From positions 5,000,355 to 5,064,354 of the forward strand of contig CM042970.1 in NCBI GenBank assembly GCA_023678885.1: 64,000 nt of DNA, in the 5' to 3' direction. This DNA is from Pogostemon cablin. Lineage: Eukaryota; Streptophyta; Magnoliopsida; Lamiales; Lamiaceae. Positions within the stretch are counted from its first letter, which is position 1; each line of letters starts with the position of its first letter. The notes below the pieces were generated by a model. The model was not told the DNA's origin, did no database searches, and saw nothing but the letters and a program-made list of their open reading frames with translations. The translations under genes and the position numbers were made by a program. Shown one piece after another: positions 46,541 to 59,796 of the stretch.

Positions 46541-48243
46541 TGTGCTTAGTCGCATTTTCAGTAAAATATTTTTAGAGTAAGAGACTCTATCGTTGTTGTA
46601 CACGTGTGAACAAGCAACAAAATTTATAAGTATGTCGTTCCAAGGAAAAGTAAACTCATGGTTATATCCGGATTTGTCATTGATTTATGCTTTGTAAGAG
46701 TGACTAGATTTAAAGTTTTGTATTTAGACTACTTATTATTCTAATCAATTAACTAAGACCTCAAATAACACTAAATGTATCAAGTAACGAACAAATGATA
46801 AGATGAATGGAATGTAGATAGAATTCACTTAAGAAGGGAGCAAGGCTAATCAAACTTATGGTTAAGAATCTAGCTAGATATGCATAACTCTTGATGGTGA
46901 ACTTCATTAATTTTGAACTAAAAGCAATCACATTTTTACCCCTAATCCCTATGGACAAGGCAATTAAGTTATCGACTCTTTTACAAGTCTAAATCTCATA
47001 GGATTGTTCTTAATCTCAATTCCCTTAAGGTACTATGATCATAAGTTTGGTTCTTTTCACTCAATTTTTTAAGTGTCCCCATATGTATGTTCTAACCATA
47101 AGAAGAGTATGACTTACCTCCCCTTACACTAACATGCATGCTCATCTTAATATATGATTCAATTAAATACCTAATCATAATATTGGAATGACCATTCTAA
47201 TAACATGAAAAAATAATTTAATCACACAAGTATTGAAATAAAACATGATTCATTAATCATAAAAGGAAGTCCAAAATTAACTCAATTCAACATCTCAAAT
47301 CCTACATATCTAGCATTCTTCTCTACCAATCATATGATTAGCCCTACTATAGGACTAACCATTACACATTGTATTTAGATCAATACATTCAAAGGCTTTG
47401 AGCCAAAATAAGAAGAAAATCAACAATTGAAAAGTAGATTGGCTTCCCTTTTGTGGAGATAATCTTTCTTCTCTTCAAAATGTTAACTTCTTCAATCATT
47501 GATGCTTTCCTCTTCTCAATTGGTGGAAAGATGAATTGATGGATGGATTGTTGAAGATCAAGTGGAATTGATGGATCAAATGTATGGAGATGAATCAAAT
47601 GGATCTAGTGTGTGAAAATATGGTGTGGAGTGTGTGAAACTGCTCTAATTCTGATAACTCCTTCTAAATTTCGTACAAGTCATCCTTTTATATCACTTAG
47701 GGACCTTCTAGAAGCTTCAAGAACATTCTGAAATTTAGTCTGTCCTTTGTACCTACACTGGCCGTGTAGCAGCGCACGGCTCGTGTAGTGCACACCTAGT
47801 TCGGCGTGTTCTGTGTGTTCTCGGACACGGACCGTGCACCCACACACGGCCTCTCTCATGGGTGTGTAGCATTTTCTGATGACTGTGCACGGCTTTCTCA
47901 AACAGACCCCTTGTTCTGCACACGGGGCGTGCGCCAGGACACGACCTTCTCCTGGGCGAGCTCGACATTTTGATGTTTGACCACGGCCACCTCGGACAGG
48001 CCCGTGTTCCGCACACGGGATGTGTCCGAGCGTGCCCTGTTCTTCCTTCTCCGTTTTGCTCCTAACTCCGTTTTTCTCCATATCTTAACTTGTTTTGCAG
48101 AAATTTAAGCTCATTTACACATTTCTATCAATACATACCACATTTCTCATAATTACATAAACTCCACCAAAAGTCACACAAATACGGATAAAAATATTCG
48201 AAAATCCACAAACAAAGACACTAAAATTTAAGTGAAAATGACA
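46541..48243 (-). repeat. 5' LTR of gypsy E, about 1.7 kb
   Basis: In plus reading it starts TGTGCTTAG beside the primer site and ends AAATGACA (TGT/ACA ends). A minus-strand TATA box (TATAAAAG) is at 47,692-47,685. The U3 (47,750-48,030) is GC-rich with many CACGG and CCGTG words. R-U5 parts match the 62,441-64,000 region (GATTGGCTTCCCTT, GGATGGATT...). Confidence 0.65.
47755..48035. repeat. GC-rich CACGG/CCGTG block in gypsy E U3
   Basis: About 280 bp with many copies of CACGG, CCGTG, GTGTAG and CACAC, on both strands, in otherwise AT-rich DNA. It leaves open frames of 133 and 87 residues that are composition artefacts. Confidence 0.65.
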
Positions 48244-48640
<397 letters not shown>

Positions 48641-48683
48641 AAGTTTAAAAATTTTATAAGAAAATTAATTAAATATATTTTTA

Positions 48684-48870
48684 TTGATTGACTTAATTAT
48701 CTATTCCTAACCAATCAAAAATCATAATTAAAGGTGGTATTTAATTTGAAAATTTATATGAATAATAATAATAATAATAATAATAATTTTGATATATTTT
48801 ATTGATTATTTATTCCTAACCAATAAAAAAAATAATTAAAAGTGGTCTTTAATTTATAAATATATATGAT

Positions 48871-48909
<39 letters not shown>

Positions 48910-49218
48910 TCAATAAATAAATAAAAGGTATTCCTAACCAATCAAAAAATATGATTAAAGGTGGTATTTAATTTGAAGATATATATGAAGAATAATAATA
49001 AGTGAGATATATTTTATTGATTATCTATTCCTAACCAATAAAAAAAATATGATAAAGGTGGTATTTAATTTATAGATATATATGATTTAAAGATATACAA
49101 GAATAATAATAATAAAATAAATAAATAAATAAATAAAAGTAGAAAGATTATATATGTGATATTAAAATAAAAAATAAAAAATATACGACAATTAACTACG
49201 TCGCGAGACCTCATACTT

Positions 49219-49258
<40 letters not shown>

Positions 49259-49735
49259 TGAGTTGGATATATTTTATTGATTATCTATTCCTAACCAATA
49301 AAAAAATATGATTAAAAGTGGTCTATAATTTATAAATATACATGATTTAATAATAATAATAATAATAATAATAAAATAAATAAATAAATAAAAGGTATTC
49401 CTAACCAATCAAAAAATATAATTAAAGGTGGTATTTAATTTGAAGACATATGTGGAGAATAATAATAAGTTGGATATATTTTATTGATTATCTATTCCTA
49501 ACCAATAAAAAAATATGATTAAAGGTGGTATTTAATTTATAGATATATATGATTTAAAGATATACATGAATAATAATAATAATAAATAAATAAATAAATA
49601 AGTAAGTAAAAGTAGAATGGAATATATATGTGATATTAAAACAAAAAATAAAAAATATACGGTAATTAATTACGTCGTGACTCCTCGTACTTTTAAAAAA
49701 TTATTTATAGCAGCGTATTCGAAATTAATATATAT
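48684..49735 (+). repeat. Compound tandem array: ~470 bp block repeated, made of ~110 bp subunits
   Basis: The subunit core TATTCCTAACCAATmAAAAAA then GATTAAAGGTGGTATTTAATTT occurs seven times or so (near 48,700, 48,810, 48,930, 49,025, 49,285, 49,395 and 49,490), separated by (AAT)n or (AATA)n runs. The block from about 48,790 to 49,220 recurs at about 49,260-49,700. Both blocks end in GTGATATTAAAA...TATACG then AATTAmTACGTCG and a short tail. No coding potential. Confidence 0.82.
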
Positions 49736-52112
49736 ATATACTTTTCCATAAAATCGTCACATATAAAACTTTCGAATAAAAATTGATAATATTATAATAA
49801 AAAATAATACTCGAATTAATGAAAAGTAAACTGTGCTGTGAATTATTTCATCAACAATTTGTAATATAAATAAATAATAATATAATATTTTAATAAAAGT
49901 TATGATGTATTTTTAATAAAAAAGATATGACTTTTTAAAAAAAAATGTAAAACGGCTTTATCCAAGTACTTACATGTAATATACTTCAAAATAAAAAAGA
50001 GTTTAATTTTGATGAGATGTCGTCACCAGAATTAATCTCAATTATTTTATTTTTAATTAAATTAAATGTCTCAATTATTTTAACTATTAAGTAAATTTCA
50101 TATATATAATCTTTCTATTTTATTTATTTATTTATTATTATCATATTATTCATATTTATCTATAAATTAAATACCACATTTAATTAAATTTTTTTATTGG
50201 TTAGGAATAGATAATTAAACAATCAATAAAAATATATTCAACTTATTATTATTATTATGTATATCTTCAAATTAAACACCAGCTTTAATCTTGTTCTTTT
50301 GATTGATTAGGAATATAATTTTTTTTATTTTAACATCACATATAATCTTTGTATTTTATTATTATTATTATTATTATTTTACTAATGTATATCTTTATAA
50401 TTAGAATTAAAAAGTAAACCTTAAAATGATAAATAAATCAATTAATAAAAATATATCTTAAAAATTTTTGAGTATATCCTCATTATTAAATGAGAAACTC
50501 TCTTGTGAGACAAGTTTTTGGTGAGACGGTTGTGAGACGAGTTGACCCATTATTAAAGTATGCTTATTATATAGATAAAATATGTTTATTTATGGTTAAA
50601 GTAGGTCAATAATGAATTATATTATAACACCTAAAATCATACTTTAATTCATCATTTATCATATTTTAGAAAAACATGCTTTAACAACCATTAAACATAC
50701 TTTATCTATGTATCATATTCTTTTAAGATTTGAATACGATATTATCAAATCAAAATTTATTACTATTAATTAAAAATTAATATAGATAAATACATATATT
50801 TACTTTAAGATAATATGATATTATCAAATCAAAATTAATTACTATTAATTAAATACATATTTTTACTTTATGAATTAGAAAATTTATCTCATTCTCACCA
50901 ACAAATAAGATTCTTTATTCATTCGTTTCACACATAATTTATTTATTATGACGAATAAAATTTTTCAAATTCTAATTAAAGGTATCCATTTATTATGAAT
51001 TCAATTTTAATTATATTTTACTTATTGTTTACTTTATATTTTTTATATTCTCTTTTGATTATTTTGTTTTTTTTAGTTTTTTGTTTTAATTCATTTTTTA
51101 ATTGTTAGTATGTAATTTTTTAATCTTTTGATTTTTTTAACGTAATTAACGTTTTTTTTCTTGGTTAATTTTAAAATTTTTTAATTAATTTTTTTTATAA
51201 TTTTACTTTTTATTTTTTAATTTTTTTCATTATGATTTTAATTAAATTTTTTCTGATTTCTTTTTCGATTATTTTTTCTATTTATTTAATTTTTTTAATT
51301 AAGTTTTTTTTAGTAATTTTTAATCTTTTGATTTTTTTATGTTATTAAATTTTTTTCATGATTAAATTAAAAATAATAATAATAATAAATTTTAAATATG
51401 TTTCGTCACCTGAATTAATTTTAATTTTAATAATAACTAATTAAAATTTAATGATAAATACATAAATTAATTTTATTATAATTTTTCTTTAAGAGTCAAA
51501 TATTTGTATGATTATATACAATAAAAATCAAATCTTATTTAGCAATATTAAAAAATAAATTAAAAAAATTGATCCCTCACCACCTATATAACAAAACTCT
51601 TTATTCATTCGTTTGCATAAATTATTCATTATGACGAACAAAAGTTATCTTAAATTTCTAAAGAAAGAAATCCATTTTTTATTTATTAATTAATTTTTGC
51701 TTTTTATTTTATATTTTTTAAATTTTCTTTTGATTAATTTTCGTTTTTATTTATTTTATTTTTTTAGTTTTTCATGTGAATTTTTGTGCAAATAACCTAC
51801 TCTCCACCTATAAATAAAACTCTTTATTCATTTATTATACACGAACAAAGTTTTTTTGAAGTTCTATTCAAGATTTGAAGAAATGTATCAATTTTCTTTT
51901 ATTTATTATATACAACGAAATTAAGCTTTTAACAACGAAAGCAACTTCATGTTTGAGTGTATATAAATTAAATTTTACTCATCGATATAAACTTATATTA
52001 GATTATAATTGAATAAATAGTTATAATTAAACTTGAATTATATTTTTCAGAATTTTTGAATAAATAATTTTATTAAACTTTAATTATATTTTTAAAAATT
52101 GTAAGTTTATAA
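49736..52112. other. AT-rich block with inverted copies of the array subunit
   Basis: Two subunits appear on the opposite strand around 50,105-50,340 (TTTTATTGGTTAGGAATAGAT and the following AAATTAAACACCAGCTTTAAT). A second pair of similar segments lies near 50,925-50,990 and 51,595-51,670 (ATTCATTCGTTTCACA/GCATAA..TTATTATGACGAA). No genes. Very T-rich tracts at 51,050-51,380. Confidence 0.55.
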
Positions 52113-52131
52113 CCCGTGTAATACACGGAAT

Positions 52132-52184
<53 letters not shown>
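52105..52184 (+). mobile_element. Palindrome CCCGTGTAATACACGG next to (TA)n
   Basis: Perfect 16 bp palindrome at 52,113-52,128, then AATCCA and (TA)n from about 52,134 to 52,184. It is the mirror image of the arrangement at 48,496-48,628, so the 3.5 kb between looks framed by opposed ends of one family. No CTAG terminus here. Confidence 0.4.
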
Positions 52185-52189
<5 letters not shown>

Positions 52190-53645
52190 TAATTATTGAT
52201 CTATAGTTGAAGGAAATAAATATGCAACATATATTTAAAATTTTAATTATTGCAAGTGTAATGTAAATTTAATGTAATGAATTTGAAATATGTAGTACAT
52301 TATAGATATATAATTATAACTGTAAAAAAGAATTGTATTAATTTATTATAAGAATAATAATGTATACAAATTAATTAATAATAAATTACAGACCCAATTA
52401 AATTTATACATTAAATATTGAATACATACACACAATAACATATTGTATTTTATTTTAAATATTTTTCGTTACATATATATAATTCTAAATAATTGTAATG
52501 TTAAATTTTTTATTTTTTTATGATTTAAATTATTGTGAGATTAACGAAAATTAACTAAAAATTAAAAACAAGCTGAGCGCGATTCCAAATTGGTATATTG
52601 GCGGTGATATATCATAATTATAATCATATTATAATATATTAAAAGTTGTTTAGCAAATGTTATTATTTTTTTTTATTTTATTCTCACCTATATTTCTTTA
52701 TTACATTTTTACCCTTTATTTATCATATTAAAATTCATAATATATTAAAAGTGACATTATTAATTACGAAATATAAATGTGAAGCCTTTTCATTTTTCAT
52801 ATCATTTATTTTATTTTAATAATTAATCTTCATAAAGTCATAATATTTTTAAATCTTACTTACTTTTAAGTTTATTCATTTAAAAGCTCAATGAATTTCA
52901 AAATGCATGTGACTTTTGGATTTCTAACTTAATACATTTATTTTGAATTTAATTAATACAACTTTTGAATATTTAATATAATACAACTCTTGAATTTCTA
53001 TATTTTACCTATATATATTAAGTGATTAAGAGTTTGCCATGAACAAGGCAATTCTTGATCATTACATCATGAAATACGCTACTTTATGTAGTGGTAATTA
53101 TCAAAGCAATTAATATTATAAGTTTGATGAAGAGTAATATCCATGATAGATGCAAGTTCAAAATAACAATTTTTTCAAGTTACCCAACGTAGCATTCATA
53201 GTATTAGACCAATATTATTGCACTGCAAATTCCATCACCACAAAAGAGAAAAATATGATTATATTTTTGTGTAAGAAAGAGTGAGAGAGTTGATTGTCTT
53301 TTCATTTCTATATTATTTATTTATAATGTTTAAATAATTTATTCAATTTTCATTCATGAGATTTAAGATTATATCTAAAAGTTTAATGTTAGTTTGTATT
53401 ATATTGTCTTTTCATTTCTATGTTCTTTATAATGTTTTGTTGATTATTTTGTATTTTGAAGATGATTGTAAATTATTTAAATTTCTAAATAATGTTCTAC
53501 ATTAAATAAAAAAAAATGTTTATGTCATATACTCCATATGGATGTATTAATGTCTTTTTTATCTTGAATTAAAAGAAAAAGATGTTTATGGATTTTGTTA
53601 AACCACTTACATATTTAGATATTTAAATCTAACATTTTGTAGTGA

Positions 53646-53679
<34 letters not shown>

Positions 53680-54732
53680 TTTATAATAAATTATAGAATA
53701 AAACATGTTAATGACATGCATCTCACGTCTTAAAATATCTAGTGAATTTAAACATGCATCCTTGTAGTCCATATTGAATTTTTTTTTCACTGATGGAATA
53801 TCAAAATTACAAAGGGAAAGAGCGAAAATAATTTTAGGAAGGAGATAAAAATACTTAATTAATTATAGAATATTTAATATTAAAATTTTATAAATTAGAA
53901 TTAAAAAAATGTCAAAGTGATTGAAAGTTTAAGAAATTTTATTTTTGTCAATAATAAATGTTATTTATAATTTTTTAATACTTAAAATCATCTTAAATAA
54001 TAATGATTAAAAAAAGAAAAAATTAATTAGAATGTTAGTATGTCCGAAACACCGTAAGAAATGATAGAAATATAAAGTGACAAGAAAGAGAAATAGAGTG
54101 AGAAGAAAGAGAAGATGACATAAAAGCAAAGCTGACATTTTGACCAATAAACTTGCTACCGGCTTTGACCAGGGTGATTATTGACCCGTTGTCACATAAG
54201 AACTGACCTAAATATAAATTAACATTATTTTTCGGATATGATCATAAATTTACTTTTTCATGTAACCACTAAAATTCAAGACAAACATTACCGTAGTTCT
54301 TGGGATTGCGGATGAGCATTCAGATGAACATCTTTGATCGAAATGGGTGGAGGAAGCAAAATATATGAATTACAGGGTTTATATATAATGAATTAAAAGT
54401 AATTTAGACTTTTTAAAAATATACGTTTAAATTATATAATAAGTATATTTAATGATTAACAAATACTTATGTAAGGCAGTCTTAGAGAATAATTTTTTTA
54501 GGACGGATAAAAGTAATAACTTTTATAATGAAAAGTGATAGCCAATTGAAGAAATGTGATAAGGTGTTGTGAATTATTTTATAAATAATTTATAGCAAAA
54601 TGGAGTAACATTTTAAAAGAAAATTGATAATATTTTTAATATAAAGTAATAACTAATTACGTAAACGTAAAATGAACTCATCATGAGACGGTCTCACACA
54701 AGTGTGCCTCTTATTAAACACCATATAAAATA
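52185..54732. other. AT-rich DNA without genes
   Basis: No ORF supported. An (AAT)n microsatellite lies at about 53,645-53,680. Confidence 0.45.
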
Positions 54733-54932
54733 CTCCCTCCATCACATTCATAAGTCATCATTTACTTTTTACACATAAATTAAGTAGTATTATTATTTTA
54801 TGTGTAGTAGGTAGTTGTATTATTGGTAAGTAGTGGACATATGTGGGGTTCTTTTACTAAAAGGGAACAATGAGAACCTTTAAATGAGACATCTAATATA
54901 GTAAATGTGGATCTTTTGGTGGGACAAGAGAG
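54733..54932. mobile_element. Stowaway MITE, 200 bp
   Basis: TA, then CTCCCTCCATCACA on the left, GGGACAAGAGAG on the right, then TA. The interior GGTAGTTGTATTA and TGTGGGG blocks match the other copies. The right terminus has drifted from GGAGGGAG. Confidence 0.75.
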
Positions 54933-54998
54933 TATATATGATCTTTATTTAATAAATTATGGGTAATTTAGATTTTTTAAAAGAATTTAATTTAATTT

Positions 54999-55961
54999 GG
55001 GTTAATTACACTAAAGGTCCCCACATTTTCGCGAATTGCGAATTAGTCCAAACTTTTCAATATTTACAAATAAGTTCTTTACCTTTAACCCATTTTGCAA
55101 ATCAAGCCACCGGGCAGTTGGGGCCTGCCCGGTCGCTGACGTGTCTTCTTTCTTCCACGTCGTCTTCCACGTATACAAAACGACGTCGTTTCAACCTTCC
55201 ATCTGTAAAAAAATTAATTGCATGAAAAGTCCCAACTTTTTTTCCGATTGCGAATTAGTCCAAACTTTTTGATATTTACAATAAGTACCCGACTTTAAGC
55301 CCGTATTGCAACTCTAACTACCGGGCAGCTGGTGGACTGCCTGGACGATGACGTGTAACTGTATATGCCAAGTCCCTCTATACTTATTAACAAAACGACA
55401 TCGTTTTGATTTTTTTTAATTGTATATTGCAACAACAATTATCGTATGGATCATCTATTCAAAATTTAGAAGTTGTCTGCCACAACCCCTCACATGGTGG
55501 ATTTTGATGGATAATGTTAATGTGTGATATATGATGATATTTTTTTGGATATAAATTAAATATTAATTTTAAAAAAATCAAAACGACATCATTTTGTTAA
55601 CAAGTGTAGAGTAACTTGGCATATACAGTAACATGCCAGTGTTCGGGCAGCTGGGGTCAAGTTGAAATACGGGCTTAAAGTCATATACCTTTTTGCAAAT
55701 ATTCAAAGTTTGGATTAATTTTCAATCAGCGAAAAAGTTGGGATTTTTCATGCAATTAACTTTTTGACAGGTGGAAAGCTGAAACGACGTCGTTTTGTAC
55801 ACGTGGAAGAAAGATGATACGTCAGCCACCAGGCGGTCCCCAGTTCCCGGTGGCTTGGTTTGCAAAATGGGTTAAAGGTCGAGAACTTATTTGTAAATAT
55901 TGAAAAGTTTGGACTAATTCGCAATTCACGAAAAGGCTGGGACTTTAGTTGTAATTAACCT
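54999..55961. mobile_element. Long-inverted-repeat Mutator-like element
   Basis: Left arm (from GGGTTAATTACACTAAAGG) and right arm (reversed GGTTAATTACAACTAAAG) remain alignable for about 400 bp each, leaving a loop of roughly 130-150 bp. Each arm contains repeats of the phrase GCGAATTAGTCCAAACTTTT followed by TATTTACAA, and a perfect AAACGACGTCGTTT palindrome (55,178-55,191 and 55,782-55,795). There is no transposase and I could not establish a clean target duplication. Confidence 0.72.
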
Positions 55962-56057
55962 TTTTAATTTTGTTAATAATAGGGTGTGTATTTAATAAAA
56001 TAAATGTGTATATAAAATAAGTTTATAGTTATTGTGGGAAAAAAGTGAAAATAATTA

Positions 56058-56421
56058 CTCCCTCCGTCCCGTTGATAAGTATCCGTTTATTTTTTGTACG
56101 TGAATTAAAGAGTATAATATAAAGTGTAATGACGTGAGAGAAATAATATTTTAATGTGTAGTGAGTGGGTAGTTGTATTAGTGTTGAGTGTGTGCTTCAT
56201 GTGTAGGGATTAAGGAGTATAATATTTCAAAGTGTAATGAGGTGAAAGAAATAATATTTTAATGTGTAAGTGGTAGTTGTATTAGTGTTGATGTGAGCCC
56301 CATGTGTAGTGGGTTGAGTATAATAATATTATTATTGTGTGTGTCACATTAACCCTAAAATGAAATGAATGCTTTGTATTGGGACGGACCAAAATGACAA
56401 AATGAATACTATTTAAGGAGA
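56058..56421. mobile_element. Stowaway MITE with internal duplication, cut by hAT
   Basis: TA then CTCCCTCCGTCCCG. The interior is duplicated (about 56,106-56,210 and 56,211-56,320; both carry AGAAATAATATTTTAATGTG and GTAGTTGTATTAGTGTTG). The right end stops at TTTAAGGAGA, where GGGACGGAGGGAG would be expected; the hAT starts there. Confidence 0.78.
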
Positions 56422-56484
56422 CAGGGCCGGCCCTGAAATTTCGAGGGCCCTAGGCGAAATTAAAAAAATGAGCCCCTAAAAGAG

Positions 56485-56517
<33 letters not shown>

Positions 56518-59500
56518 ATCAAACATAAATTTAATAATTGTGATAGCTAAAAATTATATTTATAACTCTTACAAAATATTAATAATATATGATAAATATT
56601 CTTAAAATAAGTACAAAATTTAAAATACAAAAAGATCAATGAGCCATATAATCAAACTAAAATAGTTAAGTTGAATAAAAGCTTCAATATCTTCAACACC
56701 TACAGACATTAAAACCAAAAGATAAGTATCAAAATATTATTGAAATTATCTAGATCTTCGAGTATTTTGAGAAGTAAAATCATCAATAAAGTCATCTAAA
56801 TCAAGTTTCTCCAACACTTCATTTTCAATACATAATATTGACAATCCATTCAATATTTCTTGAGACATGGATGAGTGCAAATATGATTTTAACAGTTTTA
56901 GTTTTGAAAAACTTCTTTTTGCTGATGCTACAGTAACTGGTATAGTAAGCATAATTCTATAAGCAATAAAAATATTAGGAAAACAATCCATGGATCTTAT
57001 AAACTCGAGAATTTCAATAGCAGACTTTGGTTCTCAAGGTAAATAATATTGTAATACTTGCAATTCAGAAAATAAATCATTAGCATCAATATCAAATTTA
57101 TCACTATGCTTAAGAGCAACTTGAAGATTAATATAAGATTCACGCAAATTCTTATCATCTAATAAAAGTAATTTCTTAAAATTAAATAAAAAACCAAAAA
57201 TATTCTCAAATATATATAATTGTTCAAATCTGATTTTTAAAGATGAAATGGCAATATCAACTATAATAAGAAAGTAATTGATCCTAAAATGTTCCTCCGG
57301 TGATTGTAGAAATTTTCTTGAGAATTATCATCAAATTGTTTCTTTCTAAAAGTTTTACATTTTGGGGGAAAAATATGATCAATCTCCATCTTAGAGGCAA
57401 GCTCTTTAGCTGATATAATAGCATATTCATAACCTTCCTCTCTATATTTTTCAAAGTAAGATATCAAACCTTTCAAAATTTTTACTACAGCATCAATTTG
57501 CATATCCTTAGATTGTAATTTCTTACTAATCATGTCAATTTTTTTCAATATGTTATGCCATATAGTAATGCCCAATAAAAATTCAAAATTTTTAAGCTCA
57601 TGTGTTGCTAATGATTCAGCTTCACTCCTAGTTTTAGGATCTTCACTCACCCTTGATAACTCAAACAATGCTTCTCTGATCTCGCATGGTTGAGTTATTA
57701 TAGCAGTAACACTATTAATGTAACTTTTTAATCTTGTTGTTGACAAAGGTTTTAGAGTTAAATGGAGAACATGATCTTGTAAAATTTTTCATCTTTTAGT
57801 AGAACTAGTAAACAAAGTATACATACGTTGCACAACTCCAAAAAATGACACAACTTTAACACAAGAATTTGCCATATCACCAACCATCAAATTAAGAGAA
57901 TGACATGCACATGACATATAAAATGTTCTTGGATTTATTTCAAGAATTCTTTTTTGTACTCCTTGATTTTTTCTTTCATGTTGGAGCCATTATCATAACC
58001 ATGCCCCCTCAAATTATCAATATCAAGTCCAAGAATTTCTAAAATAAATAGCAACTCATTAGAAAGTCCCAATCTAGATGTATCATCCACTTTTATAAAT
58101 ACAACAAAATATTCTTCTATCTTTACTTGACAATTGAAAACATTTACACAACGAATTATCAAAGTCATTTGTTCATGATGACTTACATCTGAAGTACAAT
58201 CAAGTATCAATAGAGAAATATTTTGCCTCTTTCACCTTTTCAATTATAACACATCTTACTTTTGAGGCCAACATAGAATTTAATTCATTTTGAATCTTAT
58301 GACTAAGATAATGATAATGAAGCTCTTTATTTTGAATGCGTTTAAAATGGTCTTGCATAACTAAATCAAATTCTGAATTAATTCACGTGAAGCCAAAAAA
58401 TTTCCATTGTTCACTTGATAAATTTTCTCATTCATGCCACGAAAAGTCAAATTACGCCTAGCAAGATATTTTACAACTGAAGTGTTTCCAATTATTCTAT
58501 ATTTTCATATTGGTAATATGCTCAATACCATTTTCATGTAATTTAAGCCTATCACTTAAGTGTTTCCAATCATTGAGGCCTTCATTCGCTAATAAGCTCT
58601 TATTATTCGCCGATTTAAAAAACTTGCAACAAAAACAATACACCATGTTTGCACTTTTTGAGTACACAAGCCATTTTCTATCTTGATTCTCACCATTTGG
58701 TAATTTTCTTGTGTAATGTCTGTATGAAAAGTGTCTAGAAAGTTCATCTTTAGAAAATGTGAGACCTTTTTCCACTAATATATCTCTAATTTTATTATGA
58801 ATATTATCCCATGCTCTAGGATCATATATATCCCACGCATAATCTTCATTCTCTAGAATACTTTCATGTTTCTCAATTTCATTATCAACATTTTCATCAT
58901 CTATTTCTTTATTTTGTAACTCTTTCTCATTATTTAAGATTATTTCATCTTCAATTAGTCTAGTAAAATTCTCTTCATCATTCTCATTTAACTCATTTTT
59001 ATTCTCAACTTCCTCCGTATTCATATCATGTAACTCATCACTATCTTTTAATTCTTCTTTCTCATTTCCTACATGTTCATCATTTTCTTTTGAAGAACCC
59101 ACCTTTATAAATTTATCAAGTGCACCCTTTAACAATTAACTTCATTTTCAAGTCTTTTTCTTTTATTTCTTTTTTGACTACCCAATGCATATTTTCTAGA
59201 AAACATGATTGATGATCATAATTAATCAAATAAATAACAAATCTAATTAATAAAATCAATAAATAACAATAAAATAATGACAAAACCTGATTTGAAGAAT
59301 GATTGATTTAGATATGAAATTAGAGCACCATCACCCTCTACAATTAGTAAATTTCTGTAAGTCCATGACAATATTAAAACAGAGAATTAAAAGGATTGAA
59401 TATTGAATAAAACAGAGAATTAACAGTATTGAATATTGAGAATTAATAGTATTGAATATTGAATTGTTGATGAAATCTATGAGAGAATTAAGAGAGATAG

Positions 59501-59743
59501 AAGTTTGATACGGAAGACTGGAAGAGAACTGAAAAAATATATGCTAAAAGTGAGATATATATAGGCAATAGGCTGAGTGGGTTGGGTATAATTAAGATTA
59601 CAAGTGGGTAGTTTAACAATCATAATAATAATTAACTCGTAATAATTAAAATTGCAAAGTAACTTTAATATTACAATAGTTAAATTTTAAAAGAAAAGAT
59701 AATAGTTAAATTATATTTAATAAATTTAATAAGAAAAAAATTG

Positions 59744-59796
<53 letters not shown>

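Larger units (their letters stand above)
43885..48243 (-). mobile_element. Ty3/gypsy element fragment: 5' LTR, gag and protease (gypsy E)
   Basis: On the minus strand a 1.7 kb LTR (48,243-46,541), a primer site, gag and the start of the protease follow in order. The element is cut at about 43,885, within or just after the protease, so reverse transcriptase, integrase and the 3' LTR are gone. LTR length and primer site are of the Athila/Tat type. Confidence 0.75.

Noticed and set aside
47680..48081. 133- and 87-residue minus-strand frames in GC-rich DNA
   Set aside because: They lie in the U3 of a gypsy LTR made of CACGG/CCGTG repeats and have no protein family features.
43885..48243. Possibility that the gypsy piece is a complete element with a 3' LTR to the left
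   Set aside because: No LTR copy, reverse transcriptase or integrase is visible between 39,404 and 43,884.
48684..49735. Regularly spaced repeats that might recall a CRISPR array
   Set aside because: Subunits are ~110 bp, AT-rich, diverged, with microsatellite spacers, in a plant genome; not CRISPR.
54959..55272. 88- and 78-residue plus-strand frames
   Set aside because: Lie in the long inverted arm of a Mutator-like element and repeat its internal phrases.
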